Positions 14,825-23,686 of a DNA stretch of 64,000 nt are shown piece by piece. Source of the stretch: Acidimicrobiia bacterium (GTDB taxonomy: Bacteria; Actinomycetota; Acidimicrobiia; Acidimicrobiales; Bin134); assembly GCA_022825005.1 (NCBI GenBank), contig JAJDYU010000004.1:1-64000 (forward strand). The letters run 5' to 3'. The translations under genes and the position numbers were made by a program. The notes beneath the pieces were generated by a model. It saw nothing but the letters and a program-made list of their open reading frames with translations, searched no databases and was not told the DNA's origin. Every line of letters starts with the position of its first letter. The stretch's first letter is position 1.

Positions 14825-15762
14825 GGCTCCTCCGGGGAGAGGATTTCGGGGGTTGATTCGGTGACAAGGACCGTGTCGCGAGCATATTCCGCTGCGGTGG
14901 TGGCGCTCACGCTGACAACCATGTTGGCTTCGAGAGTTTCGTGGGCGCCGTAGCGGGAGTTGATCACCGGGGGCTCGAATCCCATGCCCAGGCCTCGTAC
15001 GAGCCAATCGCCGTCGGGGGCGGCTTGGCGCAAGTCATGGCCGGTGGCGCCGGGGACGCAGGCGGCGATTAGGGCGGCGTGGGGGCGGGCGTCGGGCGGT
15101 GCGCCGTTGGCGGTGCGGCCCAGGCCGCCCTCGTAGTGGGACCGGATGCAGCTGAAGTCGACGATGTTGCCCTCTGCTTGGGGTTCGGCGGCGGGGGTGG
15201 ATGATCCGGCCAGGGCCATGGCCTCCACGCCAGCAGCCAGGCGCTGGGCGTCGCTGCCGGGGTGGGCGAGTGCGGCGGCGGCGGCAGCAGCAGCCACGGC
15301 GCAGGCCGCCCGGATGGCGTCGACCTCCGAGGGCAGCTTGGTGCGGCGGGTCTCGAGCAAGATGTCATCGGCGGGGACGATCTCGGCGTTGGGGGCCACT
15401 GCGCTGAGCAGCCCGGCCATGCCCGGCGACCAGGCGTCGATCCCCACGCGTTGGGCGGCGGCAATGTCCGGGGTGGCGGCCAGACGCTGATAGATGACGG
15501 CCCCGCTCCAGGTGATGCCATGGAGGTGGTCGAGATCGATGTCTTCGGGGACGCCCTCGTCCCAGGTGGACAGCAGGAAGATCTCTTCGGTGGCGACGTT
15601 GAGGGTGCAGACCGGGCCGAACGGGCGGGCGCCGGCGGTCCAGAGCTGGTGGGCTCCGGTGATGTAGTTGATGTGGTCTTGTCGCCCGGCGACCAAAAAG
15701 TCGATCCCGGTGGAGGCCAGGGCGTCGACGGCTCGGGCGCGGCGCTGGAGGTGCAGGCTCAT
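14821..15762 (-). CDS. degenerate M24 (creatinase/aminopeptidase P-like) protein
   Basis: A 313-residue homolog of M24 metallopeptidases that has lost most catalytic ligands. An N-terminal creatinase-like half (INYITGAHQLWTAG, then IGIDAW-like text) leads into a pita-bread half. Where family members have the two metal aspartates, this protein has IVDFSCIRSHYEGGLGRT, so the second Asp is missing. The HG metal histidine is replaced in RGLGMGFEPP, and the two late glutamates are replaced in MVVSVSATT and ARDTVLV. It directly follows a catalytically intact M24 gene (4-bp overlap), which suggests a regulatory or structural partner in a hetero-oligomer. Length is near that of the short M24 family. 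Confidence 0.75.
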   Translation of the reverse strand: MSLHLQRRARAVDALASTGIDFLVAGRQDHINYITGAHQLWTAGARPFGPVCTLNVATEEIFLLSTWDEGVPEDIDLDHLHGITWSGAVIYQRLAATPDIAAAQRVGIDAWSPGMAGLLSAVAPNAEIVPADDILLETRRTKLPSEVDAIRAACAVAAAAAAAALAHPGSDAQRLAAGVEAMALAGSSTPAAEPQAEGNIVDFSCIRSHYEGGLGRTANGAPPDARPHAALIAACVPGATGHDLRQAAPDGDWLVRGLGMGFEPPVINSRYGAHETLEANMVVSVSATTAAEYARDTVLVTESTPEILSPEEP

Positions 15763-16988
15763 GTCGGCACCTCGAAGGGGTCGTAGGGATGGCCGCCGCC
15801 CAGGGGTATCCAGCCGTCGTCGGTGATAGCCACGATCTCCTCGGACCGGTAGCCGCCGGTGCCGTCGTCCCAGATGGCGGGCTCCAGCACCAGCACCATG
15901 CCGGGCTCCAGGATGTTGGCGGCGTCGAAGTCGGGGCCGTTGTCGGTGCCCAAGAAGGGCATCTCGGCGCTCTCGATGCCCACCCCGTGGACTAGGTAGA
16001 AGTGCGGCATCCAGGGGCGCTCGCCGTGTGGCTGGTGGGCGGCGTCGGCGGCAGTGGCCGCGGCGCACACCTCGGCGAAGGTGGCGCCGGGGACGATGGC
16101 CTCGTAGGAGGCGTCCATCACTGCCAGCCACCGCTCGAAGCAGCGTTGCTCGGCGGGGGTGGGCGGGCGGCCGACCACCCAGGTGCGGCCGAAGTCGGAG
16201 GCGTAGCCGTGGTAGTCGCTGCCGGCGTCCACCCAGATGAGGTCGCCCTCGGCGTAGACGGGGTCGCCCGACCAGGTGGGGAAGGCGAGGTGGCCGGTGG
16301 TGGTGCGGGGGCCGTCGGCCATGCGCCGGGCCATGGGCTGGAAGATGACGTCGATCATGTTGGCGTCGATGCCCTCTTCCCGGAGGCGGCGGAGGAACAC
16401 CGCGGCCAGCTCGCTACGGCGCACGCCGGGAACGAGGGCCTCTTGCACGGTGGCCATGGCCGCGCTGGTGCGGACCTGGGCCTGGTGGATGCAGGCCAGC
16501 TCGTCGACGGTCTTGTGGAGCTTGACCGCGGCCATGGTGTTGGCCGCGTCGGTGATGTCGGCGGCCGACAGCACGCCGACACGGCGCATGGCCCCGGTCA
16601 TGAGGTCGATGCCGACACGCCCGCCGTGGGCGATGCGGCCCAAGATGGCGTCGAGTTGGGCGCCAAGGTCGGCGGCGCCCTCGTCGATGTCGGACCACAC
16701 GGCCGGGTAGGGATCGACGTCGAGACCGTCGGAATCGCCGCCCAGCAGGCAGGGCTGGGACTGGTCGGCCAGGACCACGGCCACCGGGCGGTTGGCCGAG
16801 ACGTGGGTGGCGTCGGCGGCTATGGGCAGGCAGTCGGTGGCGTAGGCCACGTGGGGGCCGTGGAGCAGCACCAGGGCGTCGAGCCCGTCGGCGGCCATCT
16901 GGGCCTGGAGCTTGGCGTACCGCTCCCGCCGCAGCCGCCCCACGTCGAGCTCCAACTCGGCGGCGATTCCGGTGGGCGGCTTACTCAT
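15759..16988 (-). CDS. M24 family metallopeptidase (Xaa-Pro peptidase/creatinase type)
   Basis: A 409-residue enzyme with an N-terminal creatinase domain (residues about 20-150, containing HGPHVAYATD) and a C-terminal pita-bread domain. All five dinuclear metal ligands can be picked out: Asp254 and Asp265 in WVDAGSDYHGYASDFGRT, His334 in LVHGVGIE, Glu369 in VLVLEPA and a glutamate near 383 in YRSEEIV. Members cleave Xaa-Pro bonds or amidine C-N bonds such as creatine. The stop overlaps the start of the degenerate M24 gene, and its own start overlaps the end of the enoyl-CoA hydratase gene by eight bases, so all are one transcript. Confidence 0.9.
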   Translation of the reverse strand: MSKPPTGIAAELELDVGRLRRERYAKLQAQMAADGLDALVLLHGPHVAYATDCLPIAADATHVSANRPVAVVLADQSQPCLLGGDSDGLDVDPYPAVWSDIDEGAADLGAQLDAILGRIAHGGRVGIDLMTGAMRRVGVLSAADITDAANTMAAVKLHKTVDELACIHQAQVRTSAAMATVQEALVPGVRRSELAAVFLRRLREEGIDANMIDVIFQPMARRMADGPRTTTGHLAFPTWSGDPVYAEGDLIWVDAGSDYHGYASDFGRTWVVGRPPTPAEQRCFERWLAVMDASYEAIVPGATFAEVCAAATAADAAHQPHGERPWMPHFYLVHGVGIESAEMPFLGTDNGPDFDAANILEPGMVLVLEPAIWDDGTGGYRSEEIVAITDDGWIPLGGGHPYDPFEVPT

Positions 16989-17814
16989 CGCGGTGCTCGG
17001 CGAAGACTTCTTTCATCGACGACTTCTGCATGCGCCGCTCCAGCGCGCCCAGGGCGGTGTCGGTGTTGTGCATCCAGTGGTGGGCCATGAAGTGGTAGTC
17101 CCAAGAGTCTTTCTGACCCATCAGCTCGAGGGTTTTGTTGATGGATCGCTTGACCACTTGGGCGGTGGCCGGGGGGACCAGGGCGATGGCCTCGGCCATC
17201 TCCTTGGTGGTGGCGGCCAACTCGTCGCGGGGCACCACCCGGTTGACCATGCCCAGGCGCTCGGCGTCGGCCGCGGAGATGGTCTGGGCGGTGAGCAGGA
17301 ACTCCTTGGCCTTGCGGGGCGGCATCTCCCAAGGCTCGATGAGGATTTCCACCGCGGCGCCGGTCATGCGCAGCACCGGGTTCTGGAAGGAGGCGTCGTC
17401 GGAGGCCACGATCAGATCGCACATGGCCGCCAGCATCACACCGGCGGCGATGCACTTGCCCTGGACGGCGGCGATGGTGGGCTTGGGGAAGTCTCGGATG
17501 CGCAGGCAGCGGTCGAAGTACATGGTTTTCTCGTGAAGGAACTTGCCCTCGGGCGTGTCGCGCATGAGCCGCCACTTGTCGGGCTCCACGTCGCCCACCA
17601 GGGCCTTGAGGTCGTGGCCGGCGGAGAAGTGGCGGCCGTTTGCGGCCAGCACCACCACCCGCACCTCGTCGTCGGCCTCGGCCAGGTCGAAGGCGGCGTC
17701 GAGCTCGTCGATGAGCTGGGTGTCTTGGGCGTTGGCCACATCGGGCCGGTTCAAGGTGATGGTGGCCACGGCCTCATCGACGCTGTATTCGATGGTGTCG
17801 AAGGCGGTGCTCAT
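16981..17814 (-). CDS. enoyl-CoA hydratase/isomerase family protein
   Basis: A 277-residue crotonase-fold protein starting at the ATG at 17814. It contains ITLNRPDVANAQ, an oxyanion-hole region HFSAGHDLKAL, and KPTIAAVQGKCIAAGVMLAAMCDLIVAS, the second conserved block. The usual catalytic glutamates of true hydratases are not clearly present: the segment SFQNPVLRMTG replaces the common AxFxxPE form. Another crotonase reaction (isomerase, hydrolase or C-C cleavage) is therefore possible. It sits just downstream of an acyl-CoA dehydrogenase gene, eight bases apart, and the two probably act on successive beta-oxidation-like steps. Confidence 0.88.
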   Translation of the reverse strand: MSTAFDTIEYSVDEAVATITLNRPDVANAQDTQLIDELDAAFDLAEADDEVRVVVLAANGRHFSAGHDLKALVGDVEPDKWRLMRDTPEGKFLHEKTMYFDRCLRIRDFPKPTIAAVQGKCIAAGVMLAAMCDLIVASDDASFQNPVLRMTGAAVEILIEPWEMPPRKAKEFLLTAQTISAADAERLGMVNRVVPRDELAATTKEMAEAIALVPPATAQVVKRSINKTLELMGQKDSWDYHFMAHHWMHNTDTALGALERRMQKSSMKEVFAEHRDE

Positions 17815-17822
17815 GGGTGCTC

Positions 17823-19004
17823 CTATCGGGGCTCTCGAGGGAGGCCCAGGGTGCGCTCGGCGATGACGTTTCGCTGGATTTCGCTGGTTCCGGCGAAGAT
17901 CGTCGCAGCTTGATAGTACAGCCAGGATCGCTGCCAGCGGCCCTCGCCGGGATTGTGGGGATCGCCCCGCCACAGGGGGCCGGCGGCGCCCAGCACGTCC
18001 ATGGCCGTGCGGTGGAGGCGCTGGCTCATCTCGCTCCAGAAGAGCTTGGCGGTGGCCGACTCGGGACCGTGGTCGCGGCCGTGGGCCAGCCGGGACAGCA
18101 CCCGCCAGTTCTGGAGCTGGAACAGGCGGACCTCGATGTACGACCGGGCCAGGGCTTGGCGGATCACGGGATCTTGGCTGCGGCCGGTGTCAGCGGCCAG
18201 GCGGAACAACTCCTCGAGGAGTTGGAGGTGGATGACGAGCTGGCGGGGGTTGGTGCCCCGCTCCACGCTGAGGGTGGACTGCGACACCCGCCAGCCGTTG
18301 CCGGGCTCGCCGATCACCTGGTCGTGGGCCACGAACACTTCGTTGAGGAAGACCTCGTTGAAGTCGGACTCGTCGGTCATCTGGCGGAGGGGGTGGATGT
18401 CGACGCCGGGAGCGTGCATGTTCACCATGAAGGCGGTGATGCCCCGGTGCTTGGGCTCGTCGGGGTGGGAGCGGGCCAGGCACAGGCCCCAGTCGGCGAA
18501 CTGGGCGTAGGAGGTCCACACCTTCTGGCCGCTTAGCCGCCAGCCGCCGTCGGCGGGCACGGCCCGGGTGGATAGCGACGCCAGATCGCTGCCCGCATCG
18601 GGCTCGCTGAACAGCTGGCAGAAGAGCTGTTCGGCGGGGAGGATCGAGGGGAGCCAGCGCTGCTTCTGCTCTTGTGTGCCGTGGGCCAGCAAGGTGGGGC
18701 CGATGAGGTTCACGCCGAGGCGGCCGACCAGCTCGGGGGCCCGAGCCCGGGCCAGCTCCTCTTGGACGATGAAGTGGTGGAGCGGGCCGGCCCCCCGCCC
18801 GCCGAACTCAACCGGCCAGGAGACCCCCACCAAGCGGGCTTCGGCCAGAGCGGCCTGCCACTGGCGGAGATAGGCGACCTCTTCAGCCAGATCGTCGAAC
18901 AGCGGCGGCAAGCCCTGGCCGTACTCCCACGGCAGGTTCTCCTGGAGCCACTGCCGGCACTTTTGACGGAAGGCTTCTTGGTCAGCGGTAGGAGTGAGAT
19001 CCAC
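17823..19004 (-). CDS. acyl-CoA dehydrogenase
   Basis: A 393-residue acyl-CoA dehydrogenase. It has an N-terminal helical domain (PTADQEAFRQKCRQWL), the middle beta domain with LFSEPDAGSDLASL and WRLSGQKVWTSYAQ, and a C-terminal helical domain ending in IFAGTSEIQRNVIAERTLGLPR, the FAD-contacting terminus. It would desaturate an acyl-CoA ester, donating electrons to ETF. With the downstream crotonase gene it forms a two-step oxidation pair. Its start is 15 bases from the stop of the DtxR-family regulator gene upstream, so the regulator may be co-transcribed with it. Confidence 0.93.
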   Translation of the reverse strand: MDLTPTADQEAFRQKCRQWLQENLPWEYGQGLPPLFDDLAEEVAYLRQWQAALAEARLVGVSWPVEFGGRGAGPLHHFIVQEELARARAPELVGRLGVNLIGPTLLAHGTQEQKQRWLPSILPAEQLFCQLFSEPDAGSDLASLSTRAVPADGGWRLSGQKVWTSYAQFADWGLCLARSHPDEPKHRGITAFMVNMHAPGVDIHPLRQMTDESDFNEVFLNEVFVAHDQVIGEPGNGWRVSQSTLSVERGTNPRQLVIHLQLLEELFRLAADTGRSQDPVIRQALARSYIEVRLFQLQNWRVLSRLAHGRDHGPESATAKLFWSEMSQRLHRTAMDVLGAAGPLWRGDPHNPGEGRWQRSWLYYQAATIFAGTSEIQRNVIAERTLGLPREPR

Positions 19005-19019
19005 TACCTGATGTTCTGT

Positions 19020-19691
19020 TTAGGCGGCGGTGACGAAGATGCGCTCGCTGGCGAAGCCGCCGATGCCGACGTGGTTGCCGTCGATCTCCACGGTGGTGGT
19101 GCCGTCGGGGGAGGAGGCGGTGATGATCCCCTGGGCGCCGGGGATTACCGAGGATCCCTCTAGGAAGTCGAGCAGACCCTCGGTGAACTCCAGCTCTTCG
19201 GTGATGCGAGTGACTACGAACCGCTTGCCCACCTCGATCTTGGCCAGTGCCTGGGTTGGGGGGGCCTGGTAGGCAGAACCGGGGATGGGATTGCCATGGG
19301 GGCAGGTGGTGGGATCGTCGAGGACCCGCATCATGGCCTGTTCCACCAAAGGTGAGATCACGTGCTCCCACTTGCCGGCCTCCGAATGGGCGTCGGCCCA
19401 CGACAGGCCCAGCACCTGGGTGAGGAACACTTCGGCCAGACGGTGGCGGCGCACCACCCGCTCGGCCAGGTCCATACCGTCGGGAGACAGTTCGATCGAC
19501 CGGCCCTTGAGGGTGACCAGGCCCTCGGCCTCCAGGCGGTGGATCATCTCGGACACGGCGGGACGGGACACCTCCAAGCGCTCGGCCACCCGGGCCTGGA
19601 TGACGTCGACGTCGTCTTCGGCCAATTCGAAGATGGTCTCGCAATACTCCTCGAACGCGGGATGCCACTCGGGGGTCTGGTATTGGGCCAC
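19020..19691 (-). CDS. DtxR/MntR-family metal-dependent transcriptional regulator
   Basis: A 223-residue regulator. An N-terminal winged helix (residues about 8-65, with VAERLEVSRPAVSEMIHRLEAEGLV) binds DNA. A dimerisation and metal-binding domain follows (DLAERVVRRHRLAEVFLTQVLGL, then SEAGKWEHVISPLVEQAMM), where HRLAE and the later E and H residues are typical metal ligands. The last 75 residues form an SH3-like FeoA domain. The family senses Fe(II) or Mn(II) and represses uptake genes. Here the neighbours are acyl-CoA genes, not transporters, so its targets are probably elsewhere. It lies between an acyl-CoA ligase gene and an acyl-CoA dehydrogenase gene in one strand run. Confidence 0.92.
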   Translation of the reverse strand: MAQYQTPEWHPAFEEYCETIFELAEDDVDVIQARVAERLEVSRPAVSEMIHRLEAEGLVTLKGRSIELSPDGMDLAERVVRRHRLAEVFLTQVLGLSWADAHSEAGKWEHVISPLVEQAMMRVLDDPTTCPHGNPIPGSAYQAPPTQALAKIEVGKRFVVTRITEELEFTEGLLDFLEGSSVIPGAQGIITASSPDGTTTVEIDGNHVGIGGFASERIFVTAA

Positions 19692-19701
19692 GAATGGAAG
19701 T

Positions 19702-21069
19702 CTACCCAGTGGAGTCTTCCAGCAGCCGGGCGAGTTCGGTCTTGTCGGGCTTGCCGGAGGGCATCGTGGGCATGTCGTTGATCGGGATTAGGCGCTCGGG
19801 GGTCATGAAGCGGGCCGCGCCGGACTCGGAGAACCAGCGGCGGCACTCGTCGAGGTCGAACGAGCCGTCAGCCACCACGAAGGCGGCCACCCGCTCGCCA
19901 AGGCGGTGATCGGCCGCCCCCAGCACCACGGCCTGGCCCACCGCCGGGTGAGCCTCGAGGATGGCCTCCACCTCTTTGGCGTCGATGTTCTCGCCGCCCC
20001 GGATGATCTTGTCGCCCAGCCGCCCGACGACGGTGAGGTAGCCCTCGGCGTCGATGGTGCCCAGGTCGCCGGTGCGGAACCAGCCGTCGTCGGTGAAGGC
20101 GGCCGCAGTATGGGCGGGGTCGAGATAGCCGACGGTCACCTCGGGTCCGTGGATCTGGATCTCGCCGTGCTCGTCGACGCGGATCTGGGTGGGGGCGAAC
20201 GGGCGGCCGTCGGTGTTGGCCATGCGCTCGGGATCGTCGTCGGGGGTGCAGGTGGTGACGGTGGGTGCCTCGGTGGAGCCGTAGGCCCGCTTGACGACGC
20301 AGCCGAAGGCGTCGTGGGCCCGGTTCACGAAGGCGGGCGTCACGCTGGAGCCGCCTATGGAGAGGAACCGGAACGAGGCGGTGCGGCTGGGACTGAAGTC
20401 GGGGTGGTCCATGAGGTCGTTGAAGAAGGTGGGCGGGCCGATCATGTAGCTGACCTGCTCCTGCTCGATGAGCCGCAGGGCCTCGGCCGGGTCCCAGCGG
20501 GCCATGAGCACAGTCTTCATGGGGACGGCGCCGGGAACGAGCACACCGTGCAGGAGCCCGGCAACGTGGGCCAGCGAGGCGGGGAAGAGCACGGCGTCTT
20601 CGGAGGTGAGGCCCTGTATGAAAACCGACTGGCGGGCTTTGTAGGCCAGGGCTGCCTGGGTGTGGACCACTCCCTTGGGCACGCCAGAGGAGCCAGAGGT
20701 GAACATGATGAGGGCCCGGTCGTCGGGCCGGTCTTGGGTAGAGCGCCGGGAGGAAGCCTCACCGGTTGCGGAGTGGTCTGCTGGATCGAACAGGCCGTCG
20801 ATGCCGAGAGTGGAGAAGGCGTGCTCGCGCTGGCGGCCTCCGTCGGCATGCAGCAGGGGCACGGCCACTGCGCCGGCCTGCCAGCAGGCCCGGTAGGCCA
20901 CCACGGCCTCGGGGCCGGTGGGGAGCTGGAAGGCGGTGGGCTGGCCTGGCTCTAGGGCAGCGGCGGCCTGGGCAACCCAGGAGAACACCTCATCGGACGA
21001 CAGGCGGCGGTCGCCGGCCACGATGAGGTCGTCGCGTCGGGGCACGACGGTGAGCATCTCGTGGATCAT
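19702..21069 (-). CDS. AMP-dependent acyl-CoA synthetase/ligase
   Basis: A 455-residue adenylate-forming enzyme, a little short for the family because the N-terminal domain is compact. The phosphate-binding loop is MFTSGSSGVPKGV. The adenine/AMP region is YGSTEAPTVTT, the hinge-region motif FRTGDLGTIDAEGYL is followed by GRLGDKIIRGGENI, and the catalytic lysine is in MPSGKPDKTEL. It activates a carboxylic acid to its CoA thioester through an acyl-adenylate. It shares four bases with the preceding ligase gene (ATGA), so two distinct ligases are made from adjacent cistrons. Confidence 0.93.
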   Translation of the reverse strand: MIHEMLTVVPRRDDLIVAGDRRLSSDEVFSWVAQAAAALEPGQPTAFQLPTGPEAVVAYRACWQAGAVAVPLLHADGGRQREHAFSTLGIDGLFDPADHSATGEASSRRSTQDRPDDRALIMFTSGSSGVPKGVVHTQAALAYKARQSVFIQGLTSEDAVLFPASLAHVAGLLHGVLVPGAVPMKTVLMARWDPAEALRLIEQEQVSYMIGPPTFFNDLMDHPDFSPSRTASFRFLSIGGSSVTPAFVNRAHDAFGCVVKRAYGSTEAPTVTTCTPDDDPERMANTDGRPFAPTQIRVDEHGEIQIHGPEVTVGYLDPAHTAAAFTDDGWFRTGDLGTIDAEGYLTVVGRLGDKIIRGGENIDAKEVEAILEAHPAVGQAVVLGAADHRLGERVAAFVVADGSFDLDECRRWFSESGAARFMTPERLIPINDMPTMPSGKPDKTELARLLEDSTG

Positions 21070-22733
21070 GGACTGCCGGCGAAGCGCTGCGACAACAGCT
21101 GCTTCACGCCCATGAGGTCGATCTTTCCCGAGTCGAGCCAGGGCAGCGCATCGGGAGTGTCGAAGACCGCGATGTGGCGGGGCACCTTGTAGGAGGCGAC
21201 CCGCTCAGCGACATATGCCCTGAGCTCCTCGGCGGTGGGAGGCTGTCCCGGCCGCAGCACCACTGCGGCGGCCACGTCTTCGAGGCGGTCGGGGTGGGGC
21301 ACGCCGCAAACGAAAGCGTGCATGACCTGATCGGGCTCCTCGAGAACCAGCTCGATCTCGCGAGGGGCGATGTTCATGCCCGACGACTTGATGAGGTCGC
21401 CCATCCGGCCGGTGAAATAGAAGTAGCCGTCGTCGTCGAAGTAGCCGCTGTCGCCGGTGCGATACCAGCCGTCGGGGGTGAAGGTGTCGGCCCGGTCCAC
21501 CTTGTACAGCCGGGACATGAGGGCGTAGCCCCGCACCCACACCTCGCCCCGCTCCCCCGTCGGGCAGGCTTCCCCGGTTTCGGGATCCACGATCCGGTGC
21601 TCCATGCCGGGCACCGCCCAGCCGAACGAGCCCCGCTTCTCCTCAGGCAGCCGGGCGCCCATGATGCCCAGGGTGTGGGGGCCCAGAGTCTCGGTCATGC
21701 CCAGGGAGTTGACCCGCAGCTCGGGATCGTCGATCTGCTTCTCGGGGGGCAAGAGGGCGTAGAGGCTGCCGGCCCGCACCGAGGAGAGATCCCGCTCTGG
21801 GAAGTCGGGGTGGTTGGTGAGCAGCTGGGCCATGTGAGGCCAGCCGAAGACCAGGGTCACCTTCTTTTTCTCGATGAGGGCCAGGGTGGCGCCGGGCTCG
21901 AACCGCTCGTCGAACACCAGACAGGTACCGGCGTAGATCGAACCCACCAAGCTCATCACCATGCCCCCCACCCAGAACAGGGGCATCGCCGAGTAGACGC
22001 GGTCACCCACCTGCAAGTCGCGAAACTGGGCCAGGTTGTGGGCGTGGCACACCACGGCTTGCTGGGTGTGGACCGCCCCTTTGGGCGACGAGGTGCTGCC
22101 CGAGGTGTAGACCACGGTGAACTCGTCGGCCGGGGTCACCTGGGCCTCGGCCGCGGCCAGCGCTTCGTCGCTCACGGCTTCCCCGGCGGCCACCAATTCG
22201 TCCATCGAGCGGGCCCAGGGGGAATCGCTCTGGCCCCATACCCACACCGAGCGCAGGAGGGGGTGCGAGGGGGAGGCTATGACCGGGTCTTGGCCCGGGG
22301 ATAAGACCTCTTCGAGCCGGGCCAGGTAGTCGTGGCCCAGATAGCGGGAAACGCTCAGCAGCACTTCCACATCGGAGTGGCGCAGCACCCATTCGAGCTC
22401 TCGGGACTTGTAGTAGGTGTTGGCCAGCACGCCGATGGCGCCGAGGCGGCCGATGGCCAACCAGGCCGCGATCCAGTCGGGGCTGTTGGGGGCCAGCAGC
22501 CCCACCCGAGTGCCCTTGCCCGCGCCGATGGCCAAAAGGCCTTTGGAGATGGCCGCCGAGGCGGCGTCAGCGTCGGCGAAGGTCATCCGCCGGTCGCCGA
22601 GCACGCCGAGGTCCAGCGGGCCGTAGGCGTCGACCGCCGCTCGGATCATGCGGGGGACGGTCGGCTCGAACGGCGGGAACTCGACCGGGTGAATCGGGGC
22701 GGGGACGGGCAGCTCGCCGGGGCTGGCGGTCAT
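21066..22733 (-). CDS. AMP-dependent acyl-CoA synthetase/ligase
   Basis: A 555-residue full-length acyl-CoA ligase. Recognisable parts are the phosphate-binding loop VYTSGSTSSPKGAVHT, MTETLGPHTLG in the acyl/AMP pocket, WYRTGDSGYFDDDGYFYF, GRMGDLIKSSGMNIAPREIE at the hinge and the C-terminal lysine in DSGKIDLMG. It would activate a fatty or other carboxylic acid. It overlaps the second ligase gene by four bases and follows the LLM oxidoreductase region on the same strand: the ligase ATG and the oxidoreductase TAG... are adjacent at 22733/22734. Substrate class cannot be assigned. Confidence 0.93.
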   Translation of the reverse strand: MTASPGELPVPAPIHPVEFPPFEPTVPRMIRAAVDAYGPLDLGVLGDRRMTFADADAASAAISKGLLAIGAGKGTRVGLLAPNSPDWIAAWLAIGRLGAIGVLANTYYKSRELEWVLRHSDVEVLLSVSRYLGHDYLARLEEVLSPGQDPVIASPSHPLLRSVWVWGQSDSPWARSMDELVAAGEAVSDEALAAAEAQVTPADEFTVVYTSGSTSSPKGAVHTQQAVVCHAHNLAQFRDLQVGDRVYSAMPLFWVGGMVMSLVGSIYAGTCLVFDERFEPGATLALIEKKKVTLVFGWPHMAQLLTNHPDFPERDLSSVRAGSLYALLPPEKQIDDPELRVNSLGMTETLGPHTLGIMGARLPEEKRGSFGWAVPGMEHRIVDPETGEACPTGERGEVWVRGYALMSRLYKVDRADTFTPDGWYRTGDSGYFDDDGYFYFTGRMGDLIKSSGMNIAPREIELVLEEPDQVMHAFVCGVPHPDRLEDVAAAVVLRPGQPPTAEELRAYVAERVASYKVPRHIAVFDTPDALPWLDSGKIDLMGVKQLLSQRFAGSP

Positions 22734-23663
22734 CTACCGGTTCTGAGAAGGGCCGATGACCGTCTCGCCGTAGCGGCGCATGGTGTCGAGCGTGGCCTCG
22801 ATGTCGTCGCCGGGGAGGTTGACGGTGATCCAGGTGACCCCCAGCGCCTCCAGCTCGGCCAGCGCGGCGATGTGGGCGTCGGCGTCGAAGTCGGGGTCAG
22901 CCGGTAGGCCGCCGACGGGGTTCAGATAGCTGACGTCGAACTCGGACGGGTCGCGGCCGGCCTCGTCCACATAGGTCCACAGCTCGTCGAGCATGGCGGA
23001 AAGGTCGTCGAGGGTTTCCAACGGCGGGGTTTTGGCCGTCGTGGCCAGCACCCGGGGGGCGGGAAACGGGGTCCAGCCGTTGCCGTGGGTGGCCACCCGG
23101 CGTCGGGCCCGCTTGGAATTGCCGCCGATCCAGATGGGCGGATGGGGCTTTTGAACCGGCTTGGGGTTGGCAGTCTGGCCCAAGGCGGTGAAGTTGCTGC
23201 CCTCATAGGCGAAGTCGTCGGTGGTCCAGATGCCCACCATGGCTTCGAGCGCCTCGTCGTAGATCTGGTTGCGGTTGTTGAAGTCCACACCAAGGGCCTT
23301 GAACTCGCCCTTGAGGTAGCCGGCGCCGGTGGCGAATATGAACCGCCCATCGGAGAAGGCATCGATGGTGGCGATGGCCTTGGCCATGATGAACGGGTTC
23401 CGGTAGGGCACCACCACGATGTTGGGAATCAGCTTGATGCGATCGGTGACCGCGGCGCAGAACGCCAGGGCGGCAAACGGGTCGACGGCGTCGTGGCCGC
23501 CGGCATTGAGCCAGCGGTCGGTGGGGGCGGGATGGTCGGTGAAACCGAGCCCGTCGAACCCGGACTCCTCGGCGGTGCGGGCAAAATCCACCACGCCCTG
23601 CTTGGTTATCAGCCGCTGGTCCCACGGATGGGCCACCAACGGAAACACTACTGCGAACTTCAT
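22734..23663 (-). CDS. LLM-class, probably F420-dependent oxidoreductase
   Basis: A 309-residue TIM-barrel protein of the luciferase-like monooxygenase class. The start at 23663 gives MKFAVVFPL with AGGAGA-like purine bases upstream. Typical text is EESGFDGLGFTDHPAP, VVPYRNPFIMAKAIATIDAFSDGRFIFATGAGYLKGEF and PPIWIGGNSKRARRRVA. In actinobacteria this subgroup usually uses F420 instead of FMN, which fits the genome's FrhB-like gene at 61905. The reaction and substrate are unknown. It is adjacent to the acyl-CoA ligase gene with no gap, so it likely belongs to the same operon. Confidence 0.9.
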   Translation of the reverse strand: MKFAVVFPLVAHPWDQRLITKQGVVDFARTAEESGFDGLGFTDHPAPTDRWLNAGGHDAVDPFAALAFCAAVTDRIKLIPNIVVVPYRNPFIMAKAIATIDAFSDGRFIFATGAGYLKGEFKALGVDFNNRNQIYDEALEAMVGIWTTDDFAYEGSNFTALGQTANPKPVQKPHPPIWIGGNSKRARRRVATHGNGWTPFPAPRVLATTAKTPPLETLDDLSAMLDELWTYVDEAGRDPSEFDVSYLNPVGGLPADPDFDADAHIAALAELEALGVTWITVNLPGDDIEATLDTMRRYGETVIGPSQNR

Positions 23664-23686
23664 GGGTCTCCTTTTTTGTGCGCGCC

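Noticed and set aside
16002..17090. Plus-strand frame of about 360 codons opposite the M24 gene
   Set aside because: The minus strand has the complete M24 metal site. The plus frame is Gly/His/Val-rich without motifs.
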